A DNA stretch of 64,000 nt from Hymenobacter sp. UV11 (lineage in GTDB: Bacteria; Bacteroidota; Bacteroidia; Cytophagales; Hymenobacteraceae), in the NCBI RefSeq assembly GCF_004684095.1, contig NZ_SRII01000001.1, forward strand, positions 608,799 to 672,798. The letters are read 5' to 3'. Numbering within the stretch: the first letter of the stretch is position 1; each line of letters starts with the position of its first letter. Position numbers and translations under genes: made by a program. The notes beneath the pieces were generated by a model. It did no database searches, was not told where the DNA came from, and worked only from the letters and a program-made list of their open reading frames with translations. Of the stretch, positions 51,155 to 60,848 are shown one piece after another.

Positions 51155-52378
51155 TTACGCCGCCCGCATCAGCTGTAAGGGCGACTTCTCAAACTTGCTG
51201 CGCGCGTAGCTTTCGGTAATCGTAAACTCGCCTACCCCCGCTTCGGATGGCATCTCAAACATGGCGTCGGTCATGATGCTCTCGCAGATGGAGCGCAGGC
51301 CGCGCGCGCCGAGGCGGTATTCATCGGCCCGCTCCACGATGTATTCGAGGGCTTCTTCCGTAAAGTCGAGCGCAATATTCTCCATGTTGAACAGCCGCTG
51401 GTACTGGCGCACCAGCGAGTTCTTGGGCTCGGTCAAAATCAGGCGTAGCGTGGCTTTGTCCAGCGGGTTGAGGTGCGTGAGCACGGGTAGGCGGCCAATT
51501 AGCTCGGGAATGAGACCGAATGATTTGATGTCTTGGGCCGACACATAGCGCAGGAAGTTCTGCGTGTCCACCTTCTCGCTCAGGTTGGTCTTCGAAAAGC
51601 CCATCGGCTTAGTATTGAGCCGGCTCTTGATAATGCGGTCGATGCCCGAAAATGCCCCACCGCACATAAACAGGATGTTCTCGGTATTCACCGAAATCAT
51701 CTTCTGGTCGGGGTGCTTGCGGCCTCCCTGCGGCGGCACGTTGATGTGCGTGCCTTCCAGCAGCTTCAGCAAGGCCTGCTGCACGCCCTCGCCGCTCACG
51801 TCGCGCGTGATGCTGGGGTTGTCGCTCTTGCGGGCAATCTTGTCAATCTCGTCGATGTACACGATGCCGCGCTCGGCCGCTTCGAGGTTATAGTCGGCCG
51901 CTTGGAGCAGGCGCGTCAGGATGCTCTCTACGTCCTCGCCCACGTAGCCGGCCTCGGTCAGCACCGTGGCATCGGCAATGCAGAAGGGCACTTGCAGAAT
52001 CTTGGCCAGCATGCGCGCAAGGAAGGTTTTGCCCGTCCCGGTTTCGCCCACCATGATGATGTTCGATTTTTCAATCACCACCTCGTCGGGTTGCGGCTTC
52101 TGCATCAGGCGCTTGTAGTGGTTGTACACCGCCACGCTCATCACGCGCTTGGCCTCGTCCTGGCCCACCACATACTGGTCGAGGTGGGTTTTGATTTCGC
52201 GGGGCTTGATGAGGTTAAACTTGGGCTGGCGGGCCTCAGCCTGCAGCTTGGTTTCTTCGCTCAAAATGTGCTGGGCCTGCGCCACGCACTTCTCGCAGAT
52301 GTGGGCATTAATGCCCGAAATCATCACCGCGACATCGCGCTTGGGCTTATTACAGAAGGAGCAGGCTATTTCCGGCAT
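51155..52378 (-). CDS. clpX: ATP-dependent Clp protease ATP-binding subunit ClpX
   Basis: 407 residues. The N-terminal zinc finger has [11 protein letters not shown] and HICEKCVAQ (four Cys). Walker [15 protein letters not shown] and Walker [12 protein letters not shown] follow, then [11 protein letters not shown] and RFIGRLP-type sensor as [14 protein letters not shown]. ClpX unfolds tagged proteins and feeds them to ClpP. clpP is 2.7 kb away on the same strand, separated by an S9 peptidase gene in the opposite direction. A strong promoter lies upstream, about 22 bases of leader. Confidence 0.97.
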   Translation of the reverse strand: MPEIACSFCNKPKRDVAVMISGINAHICEKCVAQAQHILSEETKLQAEARQPKFNLIKPREIKTHLDQYVVGQDEAKRVMSVAVYNHYKRLMQKPQPDEVVIEKSNIIMVGETGTGKTFLARMLAKILQVPFCIADATVLTEAGYVGEDVESILTRLLQAADYNLEAAERGIVYIDEIDKIARKSDNPSITRDVSGEGVQQALLKLLEGTHINVPPQGGRKHPDQKMISVNTENILFMCGGAFSGIDRIIKSRLNTKPMGFSKTNLSEKVDTQNFLRYVSAQDIKSFGLIPELIGRLPVLTHLNPLDKATLRLILTEPKNSLVRQYQRLFNMENIALDFTEEALEYIVERADEYRLGARGLRSICESIMTDAMFEMPSEAGVGEFTITESYARSKFEKSPLQLMRAA

Positions 52379-52405
52379 CGGGTCAAAACTGGTAAACTAG
52401 GTAGC

Positions 52406-52435
52406 CAAAGCTACTTTCGGCGAAACGGGTTCAAA
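52406..52435 (-). promoter_or_regulatory. Promoter of clpX
   Basis: On the minus strand: TTTG at 52435-52432, 18 bases, TAGCTTTG at 52413-52406. Predicted start near 52400. Confidence 0.7.
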
Positions 52436-52645
52436 GATACGGCCGCTGGGAGCGTTTGCCCGGCCGCCTACCCCCTTGCCGGCCGCCAATCGACCGGTCG
52501 GGTAAGTACCAACCCCCGGCTGGCGGCAGATGTTGGGCCACCCGGTTAACCGCATGCGGCTCCCCGCTGCCGCGCATCCCACGTGGGCCCCGGTTGTGGC
52601 TGATTGCCAGCGTTAAGCGCCGGGTAAACCAGGTAGAATTACCTG
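52436..52645. other. GC-rich intergenic stretch, nothing identified
   Basis: Between the clpX promoter and the S9 promoter there are about 210 bases. Short local inverted matches occur but I see no gene, riboswitch or repeat family member. ORFs here look like chance frames in GC-rich DNA. Confidence 0.5.
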
Positions 52646-52676
52646 TTGTTCCTCCTGCTCATTAGGGTTAGATTTG
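52646..52676 (+). promoter_or_regulatory. Promoter of the S9 peptidase gene with long leader
   Basis: TTG 52646-52648, 20 bases, TAGATTTG 52669-52676. Predicted start near 52683 gives a 5' leader of about 175 bases, long for this window, with GC-rich local inverted repeats (GCCGGC runs) before the ATG at 52859. Confidence 0.6.
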
Positions 52677-52858
52677 CTTCCCAGCCAGTTGAGTGCCGGC
52701 CGCTGACCTACGCCGGCTGCCGGCGTTGTGTAATTGCCCGGCGTGGGCTGCTTTCACCCGTTGCGGAGGGGGTAGGGCCCGGCCGCCCGGCCAGTGCCGC
52801 TTGCTTGCGCTACAGGAATCCTGTTCTAGTCCTTACCCCTCACTTTTTTTTGCTGACT

Positions 52859-55015
52859 ATGAAAAACTGTTTCCTGATACTCTGCCTCCTCAGTAGCTGG
52901 GGCGCCGCGGCGCAGTCGCTGCCCGCCACGCCCCAGCGCCCCGTCACCGATACCTATTTTGGGCGGGCCGTGGTAGATAATTACCGCTGGCTCGAAGATA
53001 CCAAGAGCCCCGAGGTGCTCGCCTGGTTCAAGGCCCAGGGCGATTACACCAAGCAGACGCTCGACCGGCTGCCGGGCCGCGATAGCCTACTCAGCGCCTT
53101 TGTGCGCTATGACCGATTGCGGCCGGCGCGCTACTCCGAAATCAGGAAGCGTGGCAACCGCTACTTCTACCGCAAAACGCTGCCCGCCGAAAAGGTGGGC
53201 AAGCTATACCTGCGGGAAGGCGCCACCGGCGCCGAAACCCTGCTTTTTGACCCCGTGGCCTACAACCCGGCCAAAACTTATTCCGTCACCGCCTTCACGC
53301 CCAGCAACAGCGGGCAGCAGCTGGTGGTGGGCCTGCAGGAAGGCGGCGCGGAGCTGTCTACGCTCCGCATTATGACGGTCGCCACCAAGGCGCTGCTGCC
53401 CGAAAGTATCGTGGCCGTATCGGGCGGTGGCGTCGACTGGCTGCCCACCGATACGGGTTTTCTGTACACGCCCAACAACTCTACCGACCCCAAAGACCCG
53501 CTGGGCAACCTCAATACCAAGGCTCGCCTGCACCGCCTGGGCACGCCGGCCTCGGCCGACCCCGAGCTTTTTTCGCGCGCTAAAAACCCGGCTTTTCCCA
53601 TTCGGCCCGATGAGTACCCCTTTATCTATTTCTCCGACGACCACACCCAGGTCTACGCTGGTCTGGGCTCGGTCGATAACCGGCAGTACGTGTGGGTTGC
53701 TACCCCCGCCGATTTGGGCAAGCCCACCATTCCCTGGCAGCCGCTGGCCGTGCCCACCGACAGCGTCTACAGCTACCTGAAGCTGGGCGCCCAGCTGTAC
53801 CTCTACAGCGTGAAGGGCGCCCCCAAGGGCCGCATTCTGGTCACCGACGCGGCCCATCCCAAGGTGGCCACGGCCACAGTGCTGCTGCCCGAGGGCTCGC
53901 GCAACATCACGGGCATCGTTTCTTCGAAGGACTATTTATTCGTCACGCTCAACGATGGCATCAATGACCACATCCGGCAGTACGACCCGCGCAGCCGCCA
54001 GTGGGCCGATGTGCCACTGCCCTTTAGCGGCACGGCCTACGTGCAGCCGCTCGACGCGCCCCGCAGCAATGCTGTGCTGCTAGGCATCACTTCCTGGAAG
54101 CAGCCCGCCACGCTCTATGACTATAATCCGGATAGCAAAAAGCTGGCTGTCAGTAATTTTGAAGTTAAGGCGGAATACCCCGGTGTGGCCGATTTGGTGG
54201 TCGAAGAAGTAGAAGTGCCCAGCCACGACGGCGCGATGGTGCCGCTCTCCCTCATCTACCGCAAGGGGCTCCAGAAGAATGGCCAGGCGATTTGCTTCAT
54301 GGATGGCTACGGGGCCTACGGTATCTCGGCCGTGCCAGCTTTCAGTACGCGCTACCTGGCCATGCTCAACCAAGGCGTGGTCATCGCTGAAACCCACCCG
54401 CGCGGCGGCTCCGAGAAGGGCCAGAAGTGGTACCGCGCCGGCTACCAAACCACCAAGCCTAACACTTGGAAAGACTTCATTGCTTGCGGCGATTACCTAG
54501 TAAAAAATGGCTACACCAGCCCGAGCCACCTCATCGGCATGGGTACCAGCGCGGGCGGCATCCTCATCGGCCGCGCCATCACCGAGCGGCCCGATTTATT
54601 TGCCGCCGCCATCAGTAACGTGAGCTGCTCCAACATGCTGCGCCAGGAAAATACGCCTAACGGCCCCGTTAATGTGCCCGAATTCGGCTCCGTCAAAGAC
54701 CCGGTGCAGTGCCAGGCGCTCTACGAGATGGATGCTTTTCAGCACGTGAAGCCCGGCACGAAGTACCCCGCCGTTATGTGCGTGGGCGGCATGAACGACC
54801 CCCGCGTGATAGTGTGGCAGCCGGGCAAGCTGGCTGCTGCCCTGCAAGCTGCTACCACCTCCGGCAAGCCCGTCCTCATGCAGGTCAACTACGACAACGG
54901 CCACTTCACCGAAGATAAAGCGGTGACCTTCCGCAACTTCGCCAATATGTACGCTTTCGCGCTCTGGCAGGCGGGCCACCCCAATTTTCAGCCCGCCACC
55001 GTGGCCGTTAAGTAA
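52859..55015 (+). CDS. Secreted prolyl oligopeptidase-family serine peptidase (S9)
   Basis: 718 residues from the ATG at 52859, chosen because MKNCFLILCLLSSWGAAAQ is a clear signal peptide; an upstream TTG would bury it. The N-terminal beta-propeller spans about 60-420 and the alpha/beta-hydrolase domain the rest. Catalytic residues: Ser near 563 in GTSAGG, Asp near 645 in GMNDPRV and His near 681 in NGHF. RGGSEKGQKWYRAG is a conserved S9A feature. It cleaves short proline-containing peptides, here probably in the periplasm. It sits between clpP and clpX in the opposite direction. Confidence 0.93.
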   Translation: MKNCFLILCLLSSWGAAAQSLPATPQRPVTDTYFGRAVVDNYRWLEDTKSPEVLAWFKAQGDYTKQTLDRLPGRDSLLSAFVRYDRLRPARYSEIRKRGNRYFYRKTLPAEKVGKLYLREGATGAETLLFDPVAYNPAKTYSVTAFTPSNSGQQLVVGLQEGGAELSTLRIMTVATKALLPESIVAVSGGGVDWLPTDTGFLYTPNNSTDPKDPLGNLNTKARLHRLGTPASADPELFSRAKNPAFPIRPDEYPFIYFSDDHTQVYAGLGSVDNRQYVWVATPADLGKPTIPWQPLAVPTDSVYSYLKLGAQLYLYSVKGAPKGRILVTDAAHPKVATATVLLPEGSRNITGIVSSKDYLFVTLNDGINDHIRQYDPRSRQWADVPLPFSGTAYVQPLDAPRSNAVLLGITSWKQPATLYDYNPDSKKLAVSNFEVKAEYPGVADLVVEEVEVPSHDGAMVPLSLIYRKGLQKNGQAICFMDGYGAYGISAVPAFSTRYLAMLNQGVVIAETHPRGGSEKGQKWYRAGYQTTKPNTWKDFIACGDYLVKNGYTSPSHLIGMGTSAGGILIGRAITERPDLFAAAISNVSCSNMLRQENTPNGPVNVPEFGSVKDPVQCQALYEMDAFQHVKPGTKYPAVMCVGGMNDPRVIVWQPGKLAAALQAATTSGKPVLMQVNYDNGHFTEDKAVTFRNFANMYAFALWQAGHPNFQPATVAVK

Positions 55016-55030
55016 GCGCTTGCTACCCAC

Positions 55031-55068
55031 AAAAAAGAGCCCTGACTTAATAGCCAGAGCTCTTTTTT
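55031..55068. terminator. Bidirectional terminator between S9 gene and clpP
   Basis: AAAAAAGAGC pairs with GCTCTTTTTT, with an imperfect inner CTG/CAG extension and AT-rich loop. Confidence 0.85.
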
Positions 55069-55110
55069 AACCTAAACATTTAGCATTAACGCCGACTAAG
55101 GCGCCAATAG

Positions 55111-55818
55111 CTAAGCAGGCTTCTTTTCCAGCACCTCGTCAATCAGGCCGTATTCTTTGGCCTCGTCGGCACGCATCCAGTAGTCGCGGTCCGAGTTGTC
55201 GTGAATTTCCTGGTAAGTTTTGCCGGTGTGCTGCGCCAGAATGTCATACAGCTCTTTCTTGAGCTTCAGGATTTCGCGGGCCGTAATCTCAATGTCCGAC
55301 GACTGGCCTTGCGCGCCGCCGCTGGGCTGGTGAATCATCACGCGGGCGTGGGGTAGGGCCGAGCGCTTGTCCTTGGCGCCACCTGCCAGCAGCACGGCGC
55401 CCATCGAGGCCGCCAGGCCGGTGCAGATGGTGGCCACGTCGGGGTTCACATACTGCATAGTGTCATAAATGCCCAGGCCAGCGTACACCGAGCCACCGGG
55501 CGAGTTGATATACAGCAGGATATCTTTCTTCGAGTCGGCCGACTCCAGGAACAGCATCTGTGCCGTCAGGATGTTGGCGATGTAGTCGTCTACGGCCGTG
55601 CCCAGGAAGATAATCCGGTCCATGATAAGGCGCGAAAACACGTCAATCTCCCGGAAGTTCTGGGGGCGCTCCTCAATTACCGAGCGGGTCATGTTGCTCG
55701 GCATGATGAGACCACCGCGCGTCTGGCCTTCCACGTTGTTAATGTATTGGTCCACGGCCAAACCGTTGAGGCCCTGATGCTTTACAGCAAATTTGCGAAA
55801 CTCTTGTTTATTCAGCAT
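55111..55818 (-). CDS. clpP: ATP-dependent Clp protease proteolytic subunit
   Basis: 235 residues. The catalytic Ser is in [14 protein letters not shown], His in [11 protein letters not shown] and the Asp follows in the DRDYWM region. The N-terminal 25 or so residues ([18 protein letters not shown]) exceed the usual propeptide and are common in Bacteroidota forms. It forms the tetradecameric chamber used by ClpX. A terminator upstream separates it from tig, so it is probably transcribed by its own promoter within the 152-base gap. Confidence 0.97.
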   Translation of the reverse strand: MLNKQEFRKFAVKHQGLNGLAVDQYINNVEGQTRGGLIMPSNMTRSVIEERPQNFREIDVFSRLIMDRIIFLGTAVDDYIANILTAQMLFLESADSKKDILLYINSPGGSVYAGLGIYDTMQYVNPDVATICTGLAASMGAVLLAGGAKDKRSALPHARVMIHQPSGGAQGQSSDIEITAREILKLKKELYDILAQHTGKTYQEIHDNSDRDYWMRADEAKEYGLIDEVLEKKPA

Positions 55819-55916
55819 GGGAAATAAGTAGGGGGGTAGGCCGCAGCCCGCCCGTGTTCAGATACTAAAAGACGGGTAGGGGGGTGGAATGTTGTAAACG
55901 TACTGCGTACAACACA

Positions 55917-55948
55917 AAAAAGCCCTTACGCAGGGCGTAAAGGCTTTT
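55917..55948. terminator. Terminator after tig
   Basis: AAAAGCCCTTACGC pairs with GCGTAAAGGCTTTT with one mismatch and a 3-base loop; T-tracts in the minus direction follow the tig stop. Confidence 0.88.
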
Positions 55949-55970
55949 CTACTCTCAATCAAACCAAAGG

Positions 55971-57305
55971 CTAGCCCTCGTTCTGGTTGCGAAATTCTTC
56001 GGCCGTTACGGGCTCATCCGTAACAACAACTTTGCCACGCAGGGCCTCCACTACTTTCTCTGCCAGAATGGCCTCGTACTCCTGCACGTAGTTCTTGCCG
56101 TTCTCCTGCTTGAGATAGTTGTCGGCGAAACCCGCCATGCCCTGGCGCATCTCGTCGGTCAGCTGCATGCCGCCGCCAAACTGCCCCAGAATCTTGTCTA
56201 GCACGCGGTCGCGGATTTCATCGGTCTCTACTTTGAGGCCCATGTCTTCCACCACTTTGTTGCGGATGAGGCTCCACTTCAGCTCGCGCTCGTAGTCGTT
56301 GTAGTGCTGCTCCACGGTGGCAGCATCAAGCTTGCCTTCGTTGGCGCGCACCAGCCACTTCTTGAAAAACTCGGTCGGAATCTGAATCGGCGTGGCGTCA
56401 ATCATCGCATCGATGAGGCGACGGTTCACCAGGTTGTCCGACTCGCGGTCGTAGTTCGACTGCACCGTTTCGCGCACCTTGGTGTCAAACTCTTCTTTCG
56501 AAGCCACCGACTCGGGGCCAAATACCTTATCGAACAGCTCCTGGTTTTCTTCCGGGGCGGCCGTGCGGTTGATTTTCTCCACCTCGAACTCGTACTCGCC
56601 GGTGGCGCCGCTAGCCTCTTCCTTGCTCAGGCCCGAGAAGCTGCGGATGGCGCCCGCGTCGCCGCCGAATGCTTCGCCCAGGTCAAAGGTCAGCGTGTCG
56701 CCGGCCTTCACGCCCACGAAACGCTCCTGGCCGCTGGTCACTTTATTGATGGGTAGGAGCACCGTCTGGCCTTCGCCCTCGGCACCGGCCTTCTTCAGCT
56801 TGCCAAACAGGTAGTCGTCGGCTTCGGAAGCCTCGGGGTTGGTAGTCTCGCCAAACTGACGGGTAATTTGCTCGTGCGTCTCCGCCAGGGTAGCGTCGTC
56901 GAGGCTGATGGCCGGGCGCTTCAGCTCTACCTGCTGGTCGGCGGGCAGCTCGAAGTCGGGCAGCAAGCCCAGCTCAAACTGGAAGTCGAAGACCTTAGCC
57001 GTGTCGAAGTCCACGTCGCTAGGTACGGGAATAGGCTCACCCAGAATTTTAACGTTGTTGTCTTTCAGGTAGCCATCGACCGTGCTACCGAGCAGGCGGT
57101 TGATTTCGTCGGCCAGGATGCCTTTGCCGTACATTTTGCGCACCAGGCCAGCGGGTACTTTGCCGGGGCGGAAGCCCTTGAACTGCGCCTTTTTGCTGGT
57201 TTCCTTGATTTGCTTCTCCACAGCGTCGCTGTAGTCGGCTTCGTCGAGGTGCACGTTCAGCAGCCCGGTTAGCTGCTCCTCATTGCGGTCAAGCGTAATA
57301 TTCAA
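55971..57305 (-). CDS. tig: Trigger factor (ribosome-associated chaperone)
   Basis: 444 residues if started at the TTG at 57305, giving MNITLDRNEEQLTGLLNVHL, the normal family N-terminus. A farther upstream TTG at 57362 lies inside the tRNA terminator and is unlikely. The ribosome-binding region has GFRPGKVPAGLVRKMYG. The central PPIase domain is degenerate (about 150-240) and the C-terminal chaperone domain is rich in charged helices. It binds nascent chains at the tunnel exit. No ATG exists near the N-terminus, so initiation at a rare codon is the only option I can see. Confidence 0.92.
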   Translation of the reverse strand: MNITLDRNEEQLTGLLNVHLDEADYSDAVEKQIKETSKKAQFKGFRPGKVPAGLVRKMYGKGILADEINRLLGSTVDGYLKDNNVKILGEPIPVPSDVDFDTAKVFDFQFELGLLPDFELPADQQVELKRPAISLDDATLAETHEQITRQFGETTNPEASEADDYLFGKLKKAGAEGEGQTVLLPINKVTSGQERFVGVKAGDTLTFDLGEAFGGDAGAIRSFSGLSKEEASGATGEYEFEVEKINRTAAPEENQELFDKVFGPESVASKEEFDTKVRETVQSNYDRESDNLVNRRLIDAMIDATPIQIPTEFFKKWLVRANEGKLDAATVEQHYNDYERELKWSLIRNKVVEDMGLKVETDEIRDRVLDKILGQFGGGMQLTDEMRQGMAGFADNYLKQENGKNYVQEYEAILAEKVVEALRGKVVVTDEPVTAEEFRNQNEG

Positions 57306-57350
57306 AACGGTGGGAGCAAGCTGGTGCTTGCCAGTCGGAAAGGTTAAAAA

Positions 57351-57379
57351 AAAAGCCCCCAACTACGTAGCCAGGGGCC
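57351..57379 (-). terminator. Terminator of tRNA-Leu, immediately upstream of tig
   Basis: On the minus strand GGCCCC...GGGGGC forms a stem followed by T9. It ends tRNA-Leu transcription about 45 bases before the tig start. Confidence 0.8.
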
Positions 57380-57395
57380 TATTCAACTTGAAAAG

Positions 57396-57477
57396 TGCGG
57401 ATGGAGGGACTCGAACCCACACACCGTAAGGAACTAGAGCCTAAATCTAGCGCGTCTACCAATTTCGCCACATCCGC
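57396..57477 (-). tRNA. tRNA-Leu (UAG anticodon)
   Basis: Read on the minus strand, acceptor GCGGATG pairs with CATCCGC, discriminator A. Anticodon stem CTAGA/TCTAG holds loop TTTAGGC (anticodon TAG). A long variable arm (TCCTTACGG region) and T loop TTCGAGT confirm a class II Leu tRNA. CCA is not encoded. Confidence 0.95.
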
Positions 57478-57503
57478 GGGTGCAGCCGTTCGCTGCGGGG
57501 CCG

Positions 57504-57534
57504 CAAAGGTACTGAGTATTCCCTAGCCACGCAA
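57504..57534 (-). promoter_or_regulatory. Promoter of tRNA-Leu
   Basis: Minus strand: TTG at 57534-57532, 20 bases, TACCTTTG at 57511-57504. Predicted start about 20 bases before the tRNA. Confidence 0.75.
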
Positions 57535-57536
57535 GT

Positions 57537-57603
57537 GTAGGATAAGCTTTAGCTTGTCGAGCGTTGAAGAGTCTAGCGTAAGACAAGCTAAAGCTTATCC
57601 TAC
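57537..57603. repeat. 22 bp perfect palindrome before relA/spoT
   Basis: Arms 57537-57558 and 57582-57603 (AGGATAAGCTTTAGCTTGTC core) around a 23-base spacer. It lies between the divergent tRNA-Leu and relA/spoT genes, overlapping the region where the relA/spoT promoter is expected. Confidence 0.85.
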
Positions 57604-57647
57604 CCCCTTGTCACCTTTTAGCGCGCTAGCTTGTTATTTGCGGTACC

Positions 57648-59855
57648 ATGCCTCCCGTAATTGACCTCGAAGCCGAGCGCCAGGAAATCCTGCGCCAGTA
57701 CCGTCGCTTGCTGCGCACGGCCAAGCCCTATCTGCACGACGGCGATACCAAGCTGATTAAGAAGGCGTTCAACCAAAGCCTGGAAGCGCATAAAGACATG
57801 CGCCGCAAGTCGGGCGAGCCTTATATCCTGCATCCGCTGGCCGTGGCCCAGATTGCGGTGGAGGAAATCGGCCTAGGCACCACCAGCATTGTAGCGGCTC
57901 TGCTGCACGATGTAGTGGAAGATACGCCTACCGAAATTTCGGATATCGAACGCGATTTCGGTCCGAAAACGGCGCGCATCATCGATGGGCTAACCAAAAT
58001 TTCGGGCGTCTTCGAATATGGCTCTAGCGAGCAGGCCGAGAACTTTCGCAAGATGCTACTCACGCTGAGCGAAGATGTGCGCGTGATTCTCATCAAACTC
58101 GCTGACCGCCTGCACAACATGCGGACCCTAGACTCGATGCCGCGCCACAAGCAGCTCAAAATTGCCAGCGAAACCATCTACCTCTACGCGCCGCTGGCTC
58201 ATCGCCTGGGTCTCTACGCCATCAAAACGGAGCTGGAGGACCTGCACCTCAAGTACACCGATACCGAGATTTATGCTGAGCTGAAAGGCAAAGTCAAGCA
58301 AAGCCAGAGCGCCCGCAACCGCTTCATCAAGGAGTTTGTGCACCCCATTGATGAGGAGTTGAAAGCGCAGGGCTTCCACTACGAAATCAAGGGTAGGCCG
58401 AAGAGTATCTATTCGATTCTCAAGAAGATGCGTAAGCAAAACGTCACCTTCGAGGAGGTGTACGACCTTTTTGCCATCCGCGTCATTCTCGATGTGCCGC
58501 CCGAGCAGGAAAAGGCCGCCTGCTGGCAGGTGTACTCCATCGTGACGGACTTTTACCAGCCCAACCCCGACCGTCTGCGCGACTGGGTAAGCACGCCCAA
58601 AGCCAACGGCTACGAGAGCCTGCACACCACCGTGATGTCGCACCCCGGCCAGTGGGTAGAGGTGCAAATTCGCTCGCGGCGCATGGACGACATTGCCGAG
58701 AAAGGCTACGCCGCGCACTGGAAATACAAGGATACCGGCAGCCTGCAGCCCGAATCGACGCTCGAAGCCTGGGTCAACCGCGTGCGCGAAATGCTGGAAA
58801 CCAACAACTCCAGTGCGCTGGAGTTCATGGACGAGTTCCGCCAGAACCTGTTCGTAAAGGAGGTTTACACGTTCACGCCCAAGGGTAAGCTCATTATTTT
58901 GCCCGATAAGGCCACGGCGCTAGATTTTGCCTTCGATATTCACACCCACATCGGCCTGCACTGCCTCGGGGCCAAGGTTAACCAGAAGCTGGAGCCGTTT
59001 AGCTACCAGTTGCGCAATGGCGACCAGGTCGAAATCCTGACCTCGCACAAGCAGCGCCCTACCTCCGAGTGGCTCACGTATGTGATTACGAGCAAGGCCA
59101 AAACCCGTATTAAGGATTTTCTGCGCGACGACAAGCGCGCCAAGGCCGACGATGGCAAGTTCATCCTGGAAAAGCGTCTGGAGCTGATTGGCGTAGACAA
59201 CACGCCTGAGAATCTGCAGCGCGTGCTGGCGTATTTCAACGTCCCTACCCCCTCGGAATTCTACTATCGGCTGGCCGTAGGGCAGTTGGATGGCCGCGAA
59301 ATCCGCGACTCGCTCTTCAAAACAACTACTGCGGTTTCGCGCGCCAATTCGGTACTCGAACCCAAGAAATTTGACCACGAGGTGCAGAAAATCAGGGGTG
59401 TACGCCCCGATATGCTCGTGGTAGGCGAACGCACCGACAAGTTCAATCACAGCTTAGCGCGGTGCTGCAACCCGATTCCGGGCGACGACGTGTTTGGCTT
59501 CGAAACCGAAACCGGCCTCATCATTCACCGCACCAGCTGTCACCGCGCCGTCGATTTGATGTCGAACTACGGCAACCGCATCGTGCGCGCCAAGTGGACC
59601 GACCAGTTGGAGCTAGCCTTTCTGGCCGGCATCCGGTTAAAGGGTTCTGACCGGGTAGGGATTGTGAACGACGTGACGCGCATCATCTCCACCAGCCTCA
59701 AGGTGAACATGCGTTCCATCACCGTTGACTCGAATGATGGGTTCTTTGAAGGCCAGATTATGGTGTTCGTCAACGACACCGACCACCTCAATAAGCTCAT
59801 CCAGCGCTTAAGTAAAGTAAATGGAGTGCTGCAAGTAGAGCGCTTCGAGTCGTGA
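57648..59855 (+). CDS. Bifunctional (p)ppGpp synthetase/hydrolase, RelA/SpoT family
   Basis: 735 residues with the full long-RSH layout. HD hydrolase domain about 50-200 (YILHPLAVAQIA, ALLHDVVEDT with the HD pair), synthetase domain about 240-370 (IKGRPKSIYSILKKM, YESLHTTVMSHPG), TGS domain from about 405 (TFTPKGKLIILPDKATALDF) and C-terminal ACT domain (VGIVNDVTRIISTSLKVNMR). Conserved HD residues suggest hydrolase activity; a synthetase EXDD-like motif is not clearly visible, so relative activities are open. It makes or removes the stringent-response alarmone. The next gene overlaps by 4 bases. Confidence 0.95.
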   Translation: MPPVIDLEAERQEILRQYRRLLRTAKPYLHDGDTKLIKKAFNQSLEAHKDMRRKSGEPYILHPLAVAQIAVEEIGLGTTSIVAALLHDVVEDTPTEISDIERDFGPKTARIIDGLTKISGVFEYGSSEQAENFRKMLLTLSEDVRVILIKLADRLHNMRTLDSMPRHKQLKIASETIYLYAPLAHRLGLYAIKTELEDLHLKYTDTEIYAELKGKVKQSQSARNRFIKEFVHPIDEELKAQGFHYEIKGRPKSIYSILKKMRKQNVTFEEVYDLFAIRVILDVPPEQEKAACWQVYSIVTDFYQPNPDRLRDWVSTPKANGYESLHTTVMSHPGQWVEVQIRSRRMDDIAEKGYAAHWKYKDTGSLQPESTLEAWVNRVREMLETNNSSALEFMDEFRQNLFVKEVYTFTPKGKLIILPDKATALDFAFDIHTHIGLHCLGAKVNQKLEPFSYQLRNGDQVEILTSHKQRPTSEWLTYVITSKAKTRIKDFLRDDKRAKADDGKFILEKRLELIGVDNTPENLQRVLAYFNVPTPSEFYYRLAVGQLDGREIRDSLFKTTTAVSRANSVLEPKKFDHEVQKIRGVRPDMLVVGERTDKFNHSLARCCNPIPGDDVFGFETETGLIIHRTSCHRAVDLMSNYGNRIVRAKWTDQLELAFLAGIRLKGSDRVGIVNDVTRIISTSLKVNMRSITVDSNDGFFEGQIMVFVNDTDHLNKLIQRLSKVNGVLQVERFES

Positions 59856-60184
59856 GCGAGATACCCGCCATTACCGTGTACGGTACCGGCGTAAATGCCC
59901 GCACGCAATGCGCCCACTGGCACTCGGAGCGCGATATTATCGCCATCAAGTTCAAGTGCTGCGATACCTATTACGCCTGCATCGACTGCCACCGCGAGGC
60001 CACCGACCACGCGCCCATAGTGTGGCCGCGGGCCGAATTCGGGAAAGAGGCTATTTATTGCGGTAATTGTCGCCACACGCTCAGTATCAATGACTACCTG
60101 GCGTGCGATAATACGTGCCCGGTGTGCCAGGCCGCCTTCAATCCTGGCTGCGCCAAGCACTACCCCCTCTATTTTGCGCAATAA
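59852..60184 (+). CDS. CHY zinc-finger protein
   Basis: 110 residues from a GTG whose GTGA overlaps the relA/spoT stop, implying coupling. Cysteines and histidines follow the CHY pattern: RTQCAHWHSERD, FKCCDTYYACIDCH, AIYCGNCRHTL, NTCPVCQAAFNPGC, for a multi-zinc fold. In eukaryotes the CHY finger is part of E3 ligases; bacterial stand-alone versions are of unknown function. Its coupling to a (p)ppGpp enzyme is notable but may only reflect gene order. Confidence 0.87.
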   Translation: MSEIPAITVYGTGVNARTQCAHWHSERDIIAIKFKCCDTYYACIDCHREATDHAPIVWPRAEFGKEAIYCGNCRHTLSINDYLACDNTCPVCQAAFNPGCAKHYPLYFAQ

Positions 60185-60242
60185 AACTTAATGCGCGCGT
60201 CGTGGCTTATAAGATGCCCATTACCCACAACCTAGTATCCCA

Positions 60243-60848
60243 GTGAATAAAACACAAATAGCTCCTCCGTCGACCGATGAGGTAGAGCAGGGGGTAGGCG
60301 GCTCTTCCGAAACCGGCTACGCGGCCCGGCACACGCCCAGCGCCGCCAGCCAGGCCCCGCTAAATACCGACCGGCTCGAAGAGGTTAAAAAAATCTTCAC
60401 CGCTTACCTCGAAAATAAGGGCTTGCGCAAAACCGCCGAGCGCTACGCTATCCTCGAAGAAATTTACGTCCGCTCGGGCCACTTCGATGTAGAAGAATTG
60501 TACGCGGGCATGAAGGAGCGCAACCTGCAAGTGAGCCGCGCCACCGTCTATAATACGCTTGATTTGCTGGTAGAGCAGGGCTTGGTCAGCAAGCATCAGT
60601 TTGGCCGCAACTTAGCGCAATATGAAAAAAGCTACGGCTATCGGCAGCACGACCACGTTATTTGCACCGAATGCCATAAGGTGGTAGAGTTCTGCGACCC
60701 GCGCATTCACGGCATCCAAACGATGGTTGGGGACTTGCTCAACTTTCATATTCTGCATCACTCCCTAAATTTGTACGGCATTTGCGGCGATTGCCGCGCC
60801 AAAGCCGCCGCCCATCCTCCTGCCTCCGAGCCCGGCAAACCCGCGTAG
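60243..60848 (+). CDS. Fur-family transcriptional repressor
   Basis: 201 residues from a GTG. A Ser/Ala-rich, probably flexible N-terminus (about 1-45) precedes the winged helix (LRKTAERYAILEEIYVRSGH, VSRATVYNTLDLL). The metal-binding half has HDHVICTECHKVVEFCDP and CGDCR, the two CxxC pairs of a structural zinc site, with HxH for the regulatory metal. Which metal (iron, zinc, manganese) or peroxide it senses is not decided by these motifs. The STAS gene begins on the next base after its stop, so they share an mRNA. Confidence 0.9.
   Translation: MNKTQIAPPSTDEVEQGVGGSSETGYAARHTPSAASQAPLNTDRLEEVKKIFTAYLENKGLRKTAERYAILEEIYVRSGHFDVEELYAGMKERNLQVSRATVYNTLDLLVEQGLVSKHQFGRNLAQYEKSYGYRQHDHVICTECHKVVEFCDPRIHGIQTMVGDLLNFHILHHSLNLYGICGDCRAKAAAHPPASEPGKPA

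Noticed and set aside
52646..52858. TTG-initiated extension of the S9 peptidase
   Set aside because: It overlaps the promoter and puts 71 non-family residues before an obvious signal peptide at 52859.
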